A stretch of 47,727 bases of DNA from positions 1-47,727 of the IMG/VR virus record IMGVR_UViG_3300042456_000346, one strand, 5' to 3'. The stretch comes from a virus. Shown here piece after piece: positions 22,504 through 31,822 of the stretch. How positions within the stretch are numbered: position 1 is the first letter of the stretch; each line of letters begins with the position of its first letter. Both the position numbers and the translations under genes were made by a program. A model generated the notes under the pieces. That model made no database searches, had not been told where the DNA came from, and saw nothing but the letters and a program-made list of their open reading frames with translations.

Positions 22504-24495
22504 ATGGCAGACAACGTAGGATACACACCGGGAACTGGCGCGACAGTAGCCGCTGACGACATCAGCGGAGTTTTGCATCAGCGCGTAAAAATTGGCGTTG
22601 GTGGCGATGGTGTTGCGGTTGATGTGTCATCCAGCAACCCGATGCCGATCAGCGGTACTGTGACGGCAAACACCGGCCTGTCTCAACCTCTGACGGACAG
22701 CCAACTTCGCGCCGCAGCCGTTCCGGTGAGCGGTACTTTTTTTCAAGCAACTCAACCTGTCAGTATCGCAGCGTCTGTTCCTGTTACAGGTCCGTTGACT
22801 GACGCTCAACTTCGCGCAAGTGCTGTCCCGGTGAGTGGCACGTTCTTTCAGGCAACACAGCCAGTTTCCGCAGCATCGTTGCCGCTGCCTTCCGGCGCAT
22901 CAACAGAAACCACTCTGGCAGCAGTCGAGGTGAATACGTCGACCATTGCGTCATCTACCTTTACCATTGACTCCAAAACACCCGCTCTTGTTTCCGGTCG
23001 AGTTCCGGTAGACGGATCGGGCGTTACTCAGCCGGTCAGTGGAACATTTTGGCAGGCCACCCAACCCGTTTCTGCCGCCGCTCTCCCGCTGCCTTCCGGC
23101 GCTGCTACGTCTGCCAATCAAGCTCCGCTGACAACAAGCCACCCGTCTCCAAATGCAAGTGGTGCTGTGGTTCGCCAAGTCCCATCTGAAATCTGGTCGG
23201 TGGGATTTGCTGATGTCGGCTCTTCGTTAATGGCTACTGAACTGACCCAACGCCGCCTTGGCACTGGCGTCGGTGTTTCCCAGAGTTCGTCCAATCTTGT
23301 CCTGACTAGTGGCACGACTGCCAACTCAGAGTTTCTTGCCCGCAGCGTTCAATCGTTTCGGGGTGCGCTGACCGCTCGCCAAAAAACGATCCTTTCTCAG
23401 CGCATCGCAAACCAAAACTTTGCGGTCTTACTGGCCGACAAGGTTGGCGAAGGGTTGTCATGCACAATCAACAGCGCGACAAGCATCACCGTCACACTGA
23501 CCGCTCACGGCTTCACGTCTGAGAACGTTGGCCAGTCCATGATGGTCGGTGCAATCACCGGCGCAAACGGTGTCCCCGGTCGATATGCCATCGCTTCGAT
23601 TCCGAGCGTTGACACGATCAACTTCACGGTGGCCAGTTGGCCAGCTTCCGGTTCATGCACGGTCGATCTTTTTGGTTACAACTATTTGTGGACTCAGTAC
23701 ACCGGAACGACCGCAACGGCTGCAAACGTGGATGCGCAGCGCAAGGGCTGGAATAGCGGTGTTACCACAATAACGATCAATACAACGGCGTCTGCCGGCC
23801 ACGTCGTGCAGACCTATGTAGACGGCCGAAACGTCAACTGGTCTGACACTACGGTTGCAAGCACAACCGTTTCAACGGTAACCGCACGCGGAAGCCGAAT
23901 TGAAAACATCCCGGATGACGACACCGAACTTTACGTCTATCTCTGGCTCTGGAACGGAACCACCGCTCCAGCCAGCACAACTACTTGGACGATTGGATTC
24001 CTTTCGGTCGAAGATAACGCCAACGTCCCCACTTACATAGCCGGTGTTCGACCGAATGGCGCACAGGCCGCTATTGCTGTCCTTCCGACCTCGCAGCCCG
24101 CGCTTGTGGCTGGCACTGCCGCAATCGGCGACGTGGGCCAGCAATACCGTGCAAACGCCACAGGTGCCGCTTCTGGCGCTCATTTAGTTAGTGCCGCAAC
24201 CACCAACGCCACCATTGTAAAAGGTTCTGCTGGGCGTGTGCTAGGATGGGCATTAGCAAACACCAACGCAGCGTTTCGATACGTTAAGCTGCACAACCAG
24301 ACCACAACTCCGACCGCAGGAACTGGAGTTGTCCGCACAATTGCCATCCCTCCAAACAGTTTGGCTCAAATGAAACTTGAAGGCGGCATCGCATTTTCCA
24401 CGGGCATCGGCCTTACGACCGTCACCGGCTCCGCCGACGCCGACACAGCGGCGGTCGGGGTGGGTGACATCGTTGGTGAACTTTTCTTTGCGTAA
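22504..24495 (+). CDS. large repeat-containing tail protein
   Basis: 663 residues. The N-terminal 230 residues contain internal repeats: LTDSQLRAAAVPVSGTFF and LTDAQLRASAVPVSGTFF, each followed by QATQPVS, and a third copy VSGTFWQATQPVSAAALPLP. This repeat type (LTDxQLRAxxVPVSGTFWQATQPVS) is widespread in phage tail proteins. The rest is beta-rich (SLSCTINSATSITVTLTAHG region, then GWALANTNAAFRYVKLHNQT near the C-terminus). Likely an elongated fibre or tail accessory protein. The final part resembles a small jelly roll. Confidence 0.6.
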   Translation: MADNVGYTPGTGATVAADDISGVLHQRVKIGVGGDGVAVDVSSSNPMPISGTVTANTGLSQPLTDSQLRAAAVPVSGTFFQATQPVSIAASVPVTGPLTDAQLRASAVPVSGTFFQATQPVSAASLPLPSGASTETTLAAVEVNTSTIASSTFTIDSKTPALVSGRVPVDGSGVTQPVSGTFWQATQPVSAAALPLPSGAATSANQAPLTTSHPSPNASGAVVRQVPSEIWSVGFADVGSSLMATELTQRRLGTGVGVSQSSSNLVLTSGTTANSEFLARSVQSFRGALTARQKTILSQRIANQNFAVLLADKVGEGLSCTINSATSITVTLTAHGFTSENVGQSMMVGAITGANGVPGRYAIASIPSVDTINFTVASWPASGSCTVDLFGYNYLWTQYTGTTATAANVDAQRKGWNSGVTTITINTTASAGHVVQTYVDGRNVNWSDTTVASTTVSTVTARGSRIENIPDDDTELYVYLWLWNGTTAPASTTTWTIGFLSVEDNANVPTYIAGVRPNGAQAAIAVLPTSQPALVAGTAAIGDVGQQYRANATGAASGAHLVSAATTNATIVKGSAGRVLGWALANTNAAFRYVKLHNQTTTPTAGTGVVRTIAIPPNSLAQMKLEGGIAFSTGIGLTTVTGSADADTAAVGVGDIVGELFFA

Positions 24496-24496
24496 A

Positions 24497-24676
24497 ATGA
24501 AGGTCCTGCGTTTTACTCGAGACTGCTGGGTAAGCGGCGTGTTCTACGCAGCCAACCAACCTGTTGCGTTTGGAAACCCTCCTTCTGATCAGCTCATTTC
24601 AAATGGTGACGCAATAGAAGTGACTGGAATTGGCTGCTGGACAGACCACGAAACTAATCTAGGTCGATTGGCGTAA
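24497..24676 (+). CDS. small hypothetical tail-block protein
   Basis: 59 residues starting at the ATG one base after the previous stop (MKVLRFTRDCWVSGVFYAA). Contains QPVAFGNPPSDQLISNGDAI, resembling small phage proteins that follow head or tail genes and place an acidic turn after an aromatic hairpin. The last base of its TAA is the A of the next ATG. No family recognised. Confidence 0.55.
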   Translation: MKVLRFTRDCWVSGVFYAANQPVAFGNPPSDQLISNGDAIEVTGIGCWTDHETNLGRLA

Positions 24677-24834
24677 TGCTCCTCACCCTTCTCTCAAACC
24701 AAGGATCTTCGTCATCCAACAAGTTCTGGATCAAAATATCTGGAACTTGGAAGGAAGCGATTACTTGGATCAAGATTTCGGGCGTTTGGCGTCAAGCTGA
24801 CCCCAAGATTAAAATTGCGGGAATTTGGAGATAA
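24676..24834 (+). CDS. WIKISG-repeat small virion protein
   Basis: 52 residues with three short repeats: FWIKISGTWKEAI, TWIKISGVWRQAD and KIKIAGIWR. Trp/Lys repeats of this kind (xIKVGGTWK) occur in many phage structural proteins and form beta-prism or beta-helix decorations as far as I recall. It is short and easily missed, but its ATG overlaps the upstream stop and the repeat is coding-level (Trp codons conserved). Likely virion accessory. Confidence 0.6.
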   Translation: MLLTLLSNQGSSSSNKFWIKISGTWKEAITWIKISGVWRQADPKIKIAGIWR

Positions 24835-24849
24835 GAGGACCATTTTGAT

Positions 24850-25971
24850 ATGAGCTGCACGAACCCATACGTCGTCAACATTCCAGGCCCTCGCGGTCAG
24901 GCTGGAACGAACGGAACAAATGGGACAAATGGCATTGATTCGTTTACTTACACGACGGCTCCATTTTTTGTTCCTGCTCTTGGAGCATCGGTTGTTGTTC
25001 CGGTCGATAATACTGAGTTTTTGCCTGAATCAGTCGCCGGACAGTTTTTCGTTTCCATTCAGGGTGTTGGGTACATGCAGGTTACCTCGGTCGATGGCCT
25101 GCTGCTGACCTTGCAGAATCCTGCCGCTGGTGTTCTCGGTATTGCCAATGCGGTTCCGACTACGTTGATTCCGTCCGGCTCGCTCATCACGCTGGCTGGA
25201 GCGATTGGCCCTACGGGTGCCGCAGGTGTGTCTGGCGGTGCGCCGGATGGAGCTTCATACATCTGCCGGACATCGGACGTAACCTTGACGAACGAGACAG
25301 CTCTCGATTCTTTGTCAGCCGGTTACATGAAGACCGCTGGATCTGGCGGTGCTGGTGCTGTCTCGACCGTTGCTACGGTTCCGGTCGGCGACATCAGCGG
25401 TACGTTGCCGATTGCCAAGGGTGGAACGAACCTAACGACCGCTCCACTCAACAAGATTCCGGTGGGCGATGGAACCACCTATCTCCAGAAGGAAATCGTC
25501 GGAACGGCTCCGATTGTCGTCACGAATTCGGCTGGAAACATCACGATTTCAGCACCTTCCATTTCCAGTTCGATGACGCGAGAGTTTGCGTACATCGCTG
25601 GACCTAGTGCTTCACTGCTTAATAGCGTCGAAACTCAAATTTATGTAGGAACCACTTTAGATCAACCTACAACAAACGCTCAATGGAATTCTGCATCAGG
25701 TCAATATACAGCACTAAATACTGGATATTTTAAGTTCACAGTTTGCGCTTATGCGACAGGTGATTTGGTGATAAGGTTAAAAAAGAATGGAACTATTGTA
25801 AGCCATACTTATCAAAATACTGGAGATGGACTTGTTGTTCTTACGCATATTGAAAAAGTTGTCACAGCTAACACTGACGTTTTTGCAATTTTTGCTTATG
25901 TTCCGGGTCTTTCTAATTTAACTCTACGCGACCATTCTTCTTTTACTATCGAGCGCATCGATACACTTTAA
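24850..25971 (+). CDS. collagen-like tail fibre with C1q-type receptor domain
   Basis: 373 residues. Collagen-like Gly-X-Y triplets at residues 13-30 (GPRGQAGTNGTNGTNGID), a beta-rich shaft with a second PTGAAGVSGG turn, then the linker IAKGGTNLTTAPLNKIPVGDG (about 196-216) typical of fibres. From about residue 252 the C-terminus looks like a C1q/TNF-type jelly roll (NTGYFKFTVCAYATGDLVIR, HIEKVVTANTDVFAI). The DNA for that last domain (25603-25971) is clearly more AT-rich than the rest of the gene, suggesting a recently exchanged receptor-binding tip. Confidence 0.7.
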   Translation: MSCTNPYVVNIPGPRGQAGTNGTNGTNGIDSFTYTTAPFFVPALGASVVVPVDNTEFLPESVAGQFFVSIQGVGYMQVTSVDGLLLTLQNPAAGVLGIANAVPTTLIPSGSLITLAGAIGPTGAAGVSGGAPDGASYICRTSDVTLTNETALDSLSAGYMKTAGSGGAGAVSTVATVPVGDISGTLPIAKGGTNLTTAPLNKIPVGDGTTYLQKEIVGTAPIVVTNSAGNITISAPSISSSMTREFAYIAGPSASLLNSVETQIYVGTTLDQPTTNAQWNSASGQYTALNTGYFKFTVCAYATGDLVIRLKKNGTIVSHTYQNTGDGLVVLTHIEKVVTANTDVFAIFAYVPGLSNLTLRDHSSFTIERIDTL

Positions 25972-25974
25972 TCC

Positions 25975-27828
25975 ATGAGCGAACGCGCACCACGCAGGTA
26001 CACGGACGGATCTGTTACCTTTGAGGGTGGCATTGATGCTGGCGTGATGCCTTCCGAGGTGGAAAAGAATCAGGTTGCGTTCGCCGTCAATGCCAACTTC
26101 CGAGAAGGATTCGTTTCTCCTCGCCCCGGTTACGTTCAAAAAGACTACGACCTTTGCGTCAGTATCACCGCTGACAATGCCGAGATTACCGCAGATCAAA
26201 CGAACGTGACGGCGGACGGTTGGTCAGAGGATTGCTACGGTCCTCAGGGTCTGACCGGCACGTTCCAATGCGCGCTGCCATACATCTCGGACGATGGACG
26301 TACGTTCATCCTGATGCTGATCAGTGGTAAAGTGTGGCTTTACGACTGCCTTCAGAATAAGGCCCAAAACCTCACGCTGTCCGCTGACCTAGAAAATCCT
26401 TCCAACCTGCTCGATGGCTGGATGGTTCAAGCTGAGAACTTCGTCGTTATCCAAGACGGCTTCAGCAAGCCGCTAATCTTCAACGGCACAAGCCTGCGTC
26501 GAGCGAATGACGATGAAATCAAGTGCGGTAGAGTTATGGCCTACGTCAATGGCCGCATCTGGTACGCACTGCCGAACGGCTTTTCATTCCGAGCAACAGA
26601 CATTGTTTATGGAGACGGTTCGCGAGCCAGCGTTCTCAAAGAAACCGAGAACACCTTCCTCAATGAAGGTGGTGACTTTGCGGTTCCGTCGGATTCAGGC
26701 GGCATCACGGCAATGGCCGTCCCAGGCAATCCAGACACATCGCTTGGCCAAGGACCGCTTCTCATCTTCACACCTCGCTACGTCTTCAGCGTTCAAGCTC
26801 CTGTAGACCGCAATGTTTGGAAGAACCTGAACTATCCGATTCAGGCTATCAGCTTGCTGACCAGCGGCGCGTTAGGCTCACGGTCGGCCATCACCGTCAA
26901 TGGCGATGTATTCTACCGAGCTATCGACGGCATCCGCTCGTTCATCATCGCTCGCCGGTCGTTCACCGATTGGGGCAACACGCCGATCAGTGGGGAGATG
27001 ACGCCCATCGTCGAGAACGATCAGACAAACCTTTTGTGGGCCAGCTCTGCGGTTGTCTTCGATAACCGTTTGCTGATGACTTCTCAGCCTCGTTTCGATT
27101 CAGAGGGAGTCATTCACAAGGCTATATCCGTGTTGGATATGGAGCTTATCACTTCGATGCGGAAGAAAGCTCCTCCAGCTTGGTCAGGTATCTGGACTGG
27201 CTTGAACATCTTGCAGCTCGTCAAGACCGAGAACGCTTACGGAGACGCTTGCTTTGCGATTGCTCGCGGGTCGGACGACACGATCCAGATTTGGGAAATC
27301 ACCAAGGCCGAAAGGTTCGACATGAACTTGAGTGCGACTCCCAAGAAGGAAATCGAATGGCAAGTGCAGACTCGAGCCTACAACTTCGAGGTTCCGTTTG
27401 GCTTGAAGCGACTCGATTCCGGTGACTTGTTCATTGATGAGCTTGAGGGCGATGTCTCCTTCAATGTCACCTATCGACCGGACCAGTATCCCGGCTGGAT
27501 CGAGTGGATTGACTTTGCTGAATGCGCGACTGTGACGCAGTGCTTGGATCTTTGTCCGATTACGAATTTCAAGCCGCAGTACCGGCCTAAGATGCGATTC
27601 CCGACTCCATCGGATTCGCCGTGTAACGCGACGATCAGCACTCCCGCTCGCAATCTTTACGAGGTTCAGGTCATGCTGACCATCATGGGGTATTGCCGGA
27701 TCAAGAGTCTTCGAGTTCACGCCTACGACATTCAGGAATCGAGTGTTGGCGAGTGCCGGACGGTATTCCCTGCTTGCACACCGCTTGATGTCTGCGATGT
27801 CAATCCTCTGACCTACTCGTCAGAATAG
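25975..27828 (+). CDS. tail nozzle-like / DNA stabilisation protein
   Basis: 617 residues. The N-terminus has the pattern seen in podovirus nozzle and P22 gp10-type proteins: FEGGIDAGVMPSEVEKNQVA, AVNANFREGFVSPRPGYVQK, that is a Gly-rich start, NQ, then RPG. The body is beta-propeller-like with many aromatic strands, and contains the TAD repeat (SITADNAEITADQTNVTADG, about 63-82). Late Cys-rich segments (AECATVTQCLDLCPI, CRTVFPACTPLDVCD) are unusual for this family. It would close the tail after packaging. Confidence 0.6.
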   Translation: MSERAPRRYTDGSVTFEGGIDAGVMPSEVEKNQVAFAVNANFREGFVSPRPGYVQKDYDLCVSITADNAEITADQTNVTADGWSEDCYGPQGLTGTFQCALPYISDDGRTFILMLISGKVWLYDCLQNKAQNLTLSADLENPSNLLDGWMVQAENFVVIQDGFSKPLIFNGTSLRRANDDEIKCGRVMAYVNGRIWYALPNGFSFRATDIVYGDGSRASVLKETENTFLNEGGDFAVPSDSGGITAMAVPGNPDTSLGQGPLLIFTPRYVFSVQAPVDRNVWKNLNYPIQAISLLTSGALGSRSAITVNGDVFYRAIDGIRSFIIARRSFTDWGNTPISGEMTPIVENDQTNLLWASSAVVFDNRLLMTSQPRFDSEGVIHKAISVLDMELITSMRKKAPPAWSGIWTGLNILQLVKTENAYGDACFAIARGSDDTIQIWEITKAERFDMNLSATPKKEIEWQVQTRAYNFEVPFGLKRLDSGDLFIDELEGDVSFNVTYRPDQYPGWIEWIDFAECATVTQCLDLCPITNFKPQYRPKMRFPTPSDSPCNATISTPARNLYEVQVMLTIMGYCRIKSLRVHAYDIQESSVGECRTVFPACTPLDVCDVNPLTYSSE

Positions 27829-27838
27829 CCTAACAATT

Positions 27839-28642
27839 ATGCCAAACCTTACGCTCATCACTCTTACTCCGCCGAGTCTGCCGGTTGGATATTGTCCGCT
27901 CAATTACCAGTCGTTGGCCAACGACATCATCAGCGGCACTCAAGCGACGTTCAACAGCTCGATTGGAAACTCGTTCTTCAATTACGGAGCATCGACGCCT
28001 GCGCTAAACAATCAGGTTTATCCGTGGTTGGACGAGAACGGTGAGTGGTGGGTGCGCGTCAGTGGATACTGGGCGAGAAAGAATCCTATTCCGGCCAACG
28101 GTCCTGAACGGCGCATCTTCGTTGGCACTGCTGCTGATGTCCTAAGCTACGACGGTGGCGATGGAACCGCGACATCAACAAATGTGACTTCCGGCCCAAT
28201 GTGGGAGGTTGACACAGCTTTCGATGCTCGATTCCCGGTTGGCGTTGGAGCGTTTGCAGCAAGCGGTACGGTGAATGTTCAGGGGACGACGACAACCACA
28301 TCTGTTTCTGGTGAAGACAAGCATACCCTGACTGTTCCTGAAACCCCGTTCAACGAACATACTCACGGCGTCGCTCAACTCATTGCCCCCGCAAACGACG
28401 ATTACTACCTCGTCAACAAGTCATGGACTGGACTTGGTTCGTACCCGACACAGATCCTTCAAGGTGCTGCGGGAAGCGGTGGCGGCGGTTCTGGGCCGAG
28501 TATCACGACCGGAGATGTCGGAACAACGAACGCTGACAAGACTGGCAACGACAGTCAGAACGCCATCGGCCATAACAATCTTCCGCCATTTTACGGTGTT
28601 TACTTTATCAAGCGAACGGGCCGAGTCTACTACACAAAATGA
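27839..28642 (+). CDS. short tail fibre with collar-type C-terminus
   Basis: 267 residues. The C-terminal part has the phage tail-collar signature: HTHGVAQLIAP (paired His, about 174-184) and GHNNLPPFYGVYFIKRTGR at the end, in which His residues bind metal along the trimer axis. The middle holds SGTVNVQGTTTTTSVSGEDK (beta shaft) and a Gly/Ser-rich loop with GSGGGGSGP. Likely a trimeric short fibre or baseplate fibre contacting the host. ATGA overlap with the next gene. Confidence 0.7.
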   Translation: MPNLTLITLTPPSLPVGYCPLNYQSLANDIISGTQATFNSSIGNSFFNYGASTPALNNQVYPWLDENGEWWVRVSGYWARKNPIPANGPERRIFVGTAADVLSYDGGDGTATSTNVTSGPMWEVDTAFDARFPVGVGAFAASGTVNVQGTTTTTSVSGEDKHTLTVPETPFNEHTHGVAQLIAPANDDYYLVNKSWTGLGSYPTQILQGAAGSGGGGSGPSITTGDVGTTNADKTGNDSQNAIGHNNLPPFYGVYFIKRTGRVYYTK

Positions 28643-29610
28643 AGCTTATCGTTCAGGACATCCGCTCGACAATCGCTCGGGTCATCGGCACATGTGTCGA
28701 TGATCAGCGCGTTTACGACTACATCAACCAAGCGTGTCGAAGGCTTCTACACAAGGGGTTGTGGGCGGGTTCTTACGGACGTTTCACCGTTTGCACTGTA
28801 GACGGTTGCATCACTTGGCCTCGTTCAATCGAAACCATTGAAGCCGTCGCAGACTGCTGCGGAACAGGATCTGTTCGCAACCAATGGTATGAATTCCAAG
28901 AAACCGGATTCGGACTCCTTAGCGGCTGCAACCCGTGCGCGGGAAAACAGCTCGTTGATCGTGGTACTGTTGTTTCATATCGCGATATGTCTGGCGGCAT
29001 CAATAGCTACATTCGAGTTTATCCTGGCGATGCTTCAGATGTCGGCAAAACGATAACGCTCCAAGGCTACGACTCGAACGGACAATGGATTCGCACCCAA
29101 TCAGGCGGCGCATGGATTGACGGCGAAAAGCTGACGCTCGCTTTGCCGTACGTTCAGTCTTCCAAGAAATTTACCGCACTGACCGGCGTAATCAGGGAGG
29201 CAACAAATACCGCATCGCGGTTATACGAGTTCAATCAAACAATTTTTGCTGAGATTGATCTGGCAGTTTACGACCCTGATGAAACTTTGCCGCAATATCG
29301 TCGTAGCTTCTGGACTGGTCGGAACAGCGATTCCTGCACTCAGACCGTTACGGTGATTGGCAAGATGCGCCATATCAACGCGACGACCGTCAACGACTAC
29401 CTCATTCCTCCGTGTCCTGATGCCATCAAGTTGATGGTCATGGCCATTCGTAAGGAGGAGAACGATTTGATTCAGGAAGCAGTGGCCTACGAAGCCAAAG
29501 CGGTTCAAGCTGTTCAGGAGCAGACGATGCAGTATCTGGGCGATGCGGTGGCGACGATACGCATGGTCGGTGTAGGATTGAATGGCGGTGGATTCTCGCA
29601 ATGGTTCTGA
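28639..29610 (+). CDS. head-tail adaptor-like protein
   Basis: 323 residues. The N-terminal helix VYDYINQACRRLLHKGLW followed by ITWPRSIETIEAVADC is the pattern of podoviral adaptor proteins (tail tubular protein A type) that form a ring beneath the portal. A beta-rich middle (NSYIRVYPGDASDVGKTITL) and a helical C-terminus (AIRKEENDLIQEAVAYEAKA) follow, which matches that fold. The call rests on pattern and on the neighbouring nozzle-like gene. Confidence 0.55.
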   Translation: MKLIVQDIRSTIARVIGTCVDDQRVYDYINQACRRLLHKGLWAGSYGRFTVCTVDGCITWPRSIETIEAVADCCGTGSVRNQWYEFQETGFGLLSGCNPCAGKQLVDRGTVVSYRDMSGGINSYIRVYPGDASDVGKTITLQGYDSNGQWIRTQSGGAWIDGEKLTLALPYVQSSKKFTALTGVIREATNTASRLYEFNQTIFAEIDLAVYDPDETLPQYRRSFWTGRNSDSCTQTVTVIGKMRHINATTVNDYLIPPCPDAIKLMVMAIRKEENDLIQEAVAYEAKAVQAVQEQTMQYLGDAVATIRMVGVGLNGGGFSQWF

Positions 29611-29626
29611 ACCAAAAGGATAATTT

Positions 29627-30463
29627 ATGGCAATAGGTGTTCCAGCGGCAATTTTGGGTGGAGCGGCAATCTCCGGCCTTGGAAGTTTGTTTGGTGGACT
29701 GTTCGGCGGAAAGAAACCGAAGGTTCCTGAGCTGAAGCCGATTGATTTCGCTAAGGAGCAGCAGCAGGCGATTCAGCAGAACATCGCCGCGCTTCAACCT
29801 GCAACCGAGCTGGCGCAAAAGACAACTGCCGCTGAACAGTCTCAGCTTGAGGCGCAGCTTCGTCGTGCGATTCCAGGCTATGACCAGCTTGTTCAACAGG
29901 CTGGAGCGAACATTGGTGCTGCTTTGCGTGGCGAGATTTCTCCTGAGGTTTCCGCTCAGGTTCAACGCTCAACCGCTGGACGAGCTTTGTCTGGAGGATT
30001 CGGCGCAGGATCTGGATTTGGCCGTGCGCTGACCGCTCGCGATTTAGGGCTGACTGGCATGCAGATTCAGAATCAGGGTCTTGCTCAAGCTCAGAACTTT
30101 ATCCAGCAGCAGCGGACGTTCGGCATGGTTCAACCGTTCTCGGTGAGCAGCATGTTCATCACGCCAGCGCAGCGCATTGGGGCGATTCAACAGCAGAACC
30201 AACTTCAATACGGTCGTGATTTGACCGCCGCTCAGGTTGCAGCCGCTCCTTCTCCGATGCAGCAGGCGGCTCAGACTGCGTTCACGAACTTTGGTGGTGT
30301 TGCCGGTGGCGCGCTGTCGCAGTACGGAATGTATCAGGGGTTGATGGCGCAAAATCCCGCAAATCTGTATTCTGCTCCTCCTTCTGGCTCACCATACGCT
30401 GGGGCTGGAGTTTCAACTGGATCTGACCCTCGACTTGTCGGTGTAATTCCTGAAGCTGGTTAA
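29627..30463 (+). CDS. internal virion / DNA ejection-like protein 1
   Basis: 278 residues. A hydrophobic glycine-rich N-terminus (AAILGGAAISGLGSLFGGLF) precedes a basic patch, long Gln/Ala-rich helices (QQQAIQQNIAALQPATELAQ), and a Gly-rich loop. This style (membrane-active N-terminus plus coiled coil) is common to small ejection proteins of short-tailed phages that line the channel into the cell. A clear Shine-Dalgarno AAAGGA precedes the ATG, rare in this block. Confidence 0.5.
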   Translation: MAIGVPAAILGGAAISGLGSLFGGLFGGKKPKVPELKPIDFAKEQQQAIQQNIAALQPATELAQKTTAAEQSQLEAQLRRAIPGYDQLVQQAGANIGAALRGEISPEVSAQVQRSTAGRALSGGFGAGSGFGRALTARDLGLTGMQIQNQGLAQAQNFIQQQRTFGMVQPFSVSSMFITPAQRIGAIQQQNQLQYGRDLTAAQVAAAPSPMQQAAQTAFTNFGGVAGGALSQYGMYQGLMAQNPANLYSAPPSGSPYAGAGVSTGSDPRLVGVIPEAG

Positions 30464-30468
30464 ATCTT

Positions 30469-31818
30469 ATGGCCGACCAATCTCTTCAAGCATTTCAGCT
30501 AGGCGCATCGCTGTTCGACCGCGCACAGACGCAGCAGCGGATGATGGAGCAGATGCAGATGCAGACTGCGGAGCAGATTATGCGTCAGCGGCAGTACGAT
30601 CTTCAGAACAAGATCCAGTCGAATGCTTATGCTCAGGCGTTGGCGGAGCAGGAAGCTCAGGCTGGTGAATTTGATTCGTTTCAACAGTTCAACGAACAGG
30701 TGGCCAACTATTTGAACGATCCTGAGTTGAAGGCGGCTATGCCTGCGCTTCCTCGGTTCAAATCAAAGACTTTCAATCAGGAAGCAATCAAAGCATATCA
30801 AGGTCTTCAGCAGTATTCTCCGAGAGCGAAAATCATCAAGGCTCGCGAACAGTTTGAAAAGACTAGGGCTGACATGGTTTCTGAGATGCAGAATCAAGGC
30901 ATCGACGTTTTTAATCCTCAGACCGGAGAAATTAACGAAGAGGTTTATCAAGCAAATCTTCCTGTCATCAGGGAGCAGAAAAAAGAAAAAGAGGTTCTAG
31001 GAAAACTCTCTCAAGATGTGTTTACGGAAGTGTCGCTTCTGGACAAGGCTATTCCTCTTCAAGAACGGATTAAGGCAGCTCAAGCAACCGTTGAAAACCG
31101 CAAGAAAGATCAAATCCCAGCATCTGAACGCACCAAAATGCGTTTGTCTGAAAGAGCTGTCAGCGAATACGAATCGTTGTTTGGAAAGCCTGACGCGCAA
31201 ACTGCTGACATCATCGAGTCCAACGCCATGAGTAATTCATGGAAGTTCCCTGATGGAACTGCCGAGAAACGCATTGGCGGAGATGAAACGATTGCCCGGA
31301 AGTCTGGAGAGCTGGTTAAACGGCTCGATGACTTTGAAAAAAACTACGGACCTCAAGCCATCCAGAAGTATGTGGGCATTATTGACGGCAAGGTAACTGA
31401 AATCAAAAAGCGTTTGGCTGGAGCAAAGACTAAAGAGGAGAAGGACGCTTACGCGCTGTTGCAGCGATTCCAAGATGAGTTCAATCAGGTTGCTTTTGAG
31501 CGTTCTGGTAAAGCCGTAACGACCACGGAGATGCAACGGCTCCAAGCCGCTCTTGGAAATGTTAAGAGCGAGAATTTTGCGGACGATGTTCGAAACTTCT
31601 CAGCAATGGCTGCGGAAGATTTGTACGGAACGATTCGTTCTTTCAAAGATCAGTATCGAATCCGACCTGAGCAGGTCAGGTTGGCCAACGAGCTTGTTGC
31701 GAAGTACAAGTTGCCGTTCACACCGTTCGGACAACAGCAGCCTCAAGCGGCCCCGTTGACACCAGCCACTAGCGGTCAGCCTGCAGGTACTGACTTCCGC
31801 TCAAAATACAATTACTAA
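30469..31818 (+). CDS. internal virion / DNA ejection-like protein 2
   Basis: 449 residues, mostly helical. Gln/Met-rich N-terminal coil (RMMEQMQMQTAEQIMRQRQY), several charged coiled-coil stretches, and a Pro/Gln-rich C-terminus ending SKYNY. Position between the small ejection-like protein and the 993-residue protein suggests a three-member internal core complex like those of T7 or P22-type phages. Sequence families are not recognised. Confidence 0.5.
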   Translation: MADQSLQAFQLGASLFDRAQTQQRMMEQMQMQTAEQIMRQRQYDLQNKIQSNAYAQALAEQEAQAGEFDSFQQFNEQVANYLNDPELKAAMPALPRFKSKTFNQEAIKAYQGLQQYSPRAKIIKAREQFEKTRADMVSEMQNQGIDVFNPQTGEINEEVYQANLPVIREQKKEKEVLGKLSQDVFTEVSLLDKAIPLQERIKAAQATVENRKKDQIPASERTKMRLSERAVSEYESLFGKPDAQTADIIESNAMSNSWKFPDGTAEKRIGGDETIARKSGELVKRLDDFEKNYGPQAIQKYVGIIDGKVTEIKKRLAGAKTKEEKDAYALLQRFQDEFNQVAFERSGKAVTTTEMQRLQAALGNVKSENFADDVRNFSAMAAEDLYGTIRSFKDQYRIRPEQVRLANELVAKYKLPFTPFGQQQPQAAPLTPATSGQPAGTDFRSKYNY

Positions 31819-31822
31819 AAAC

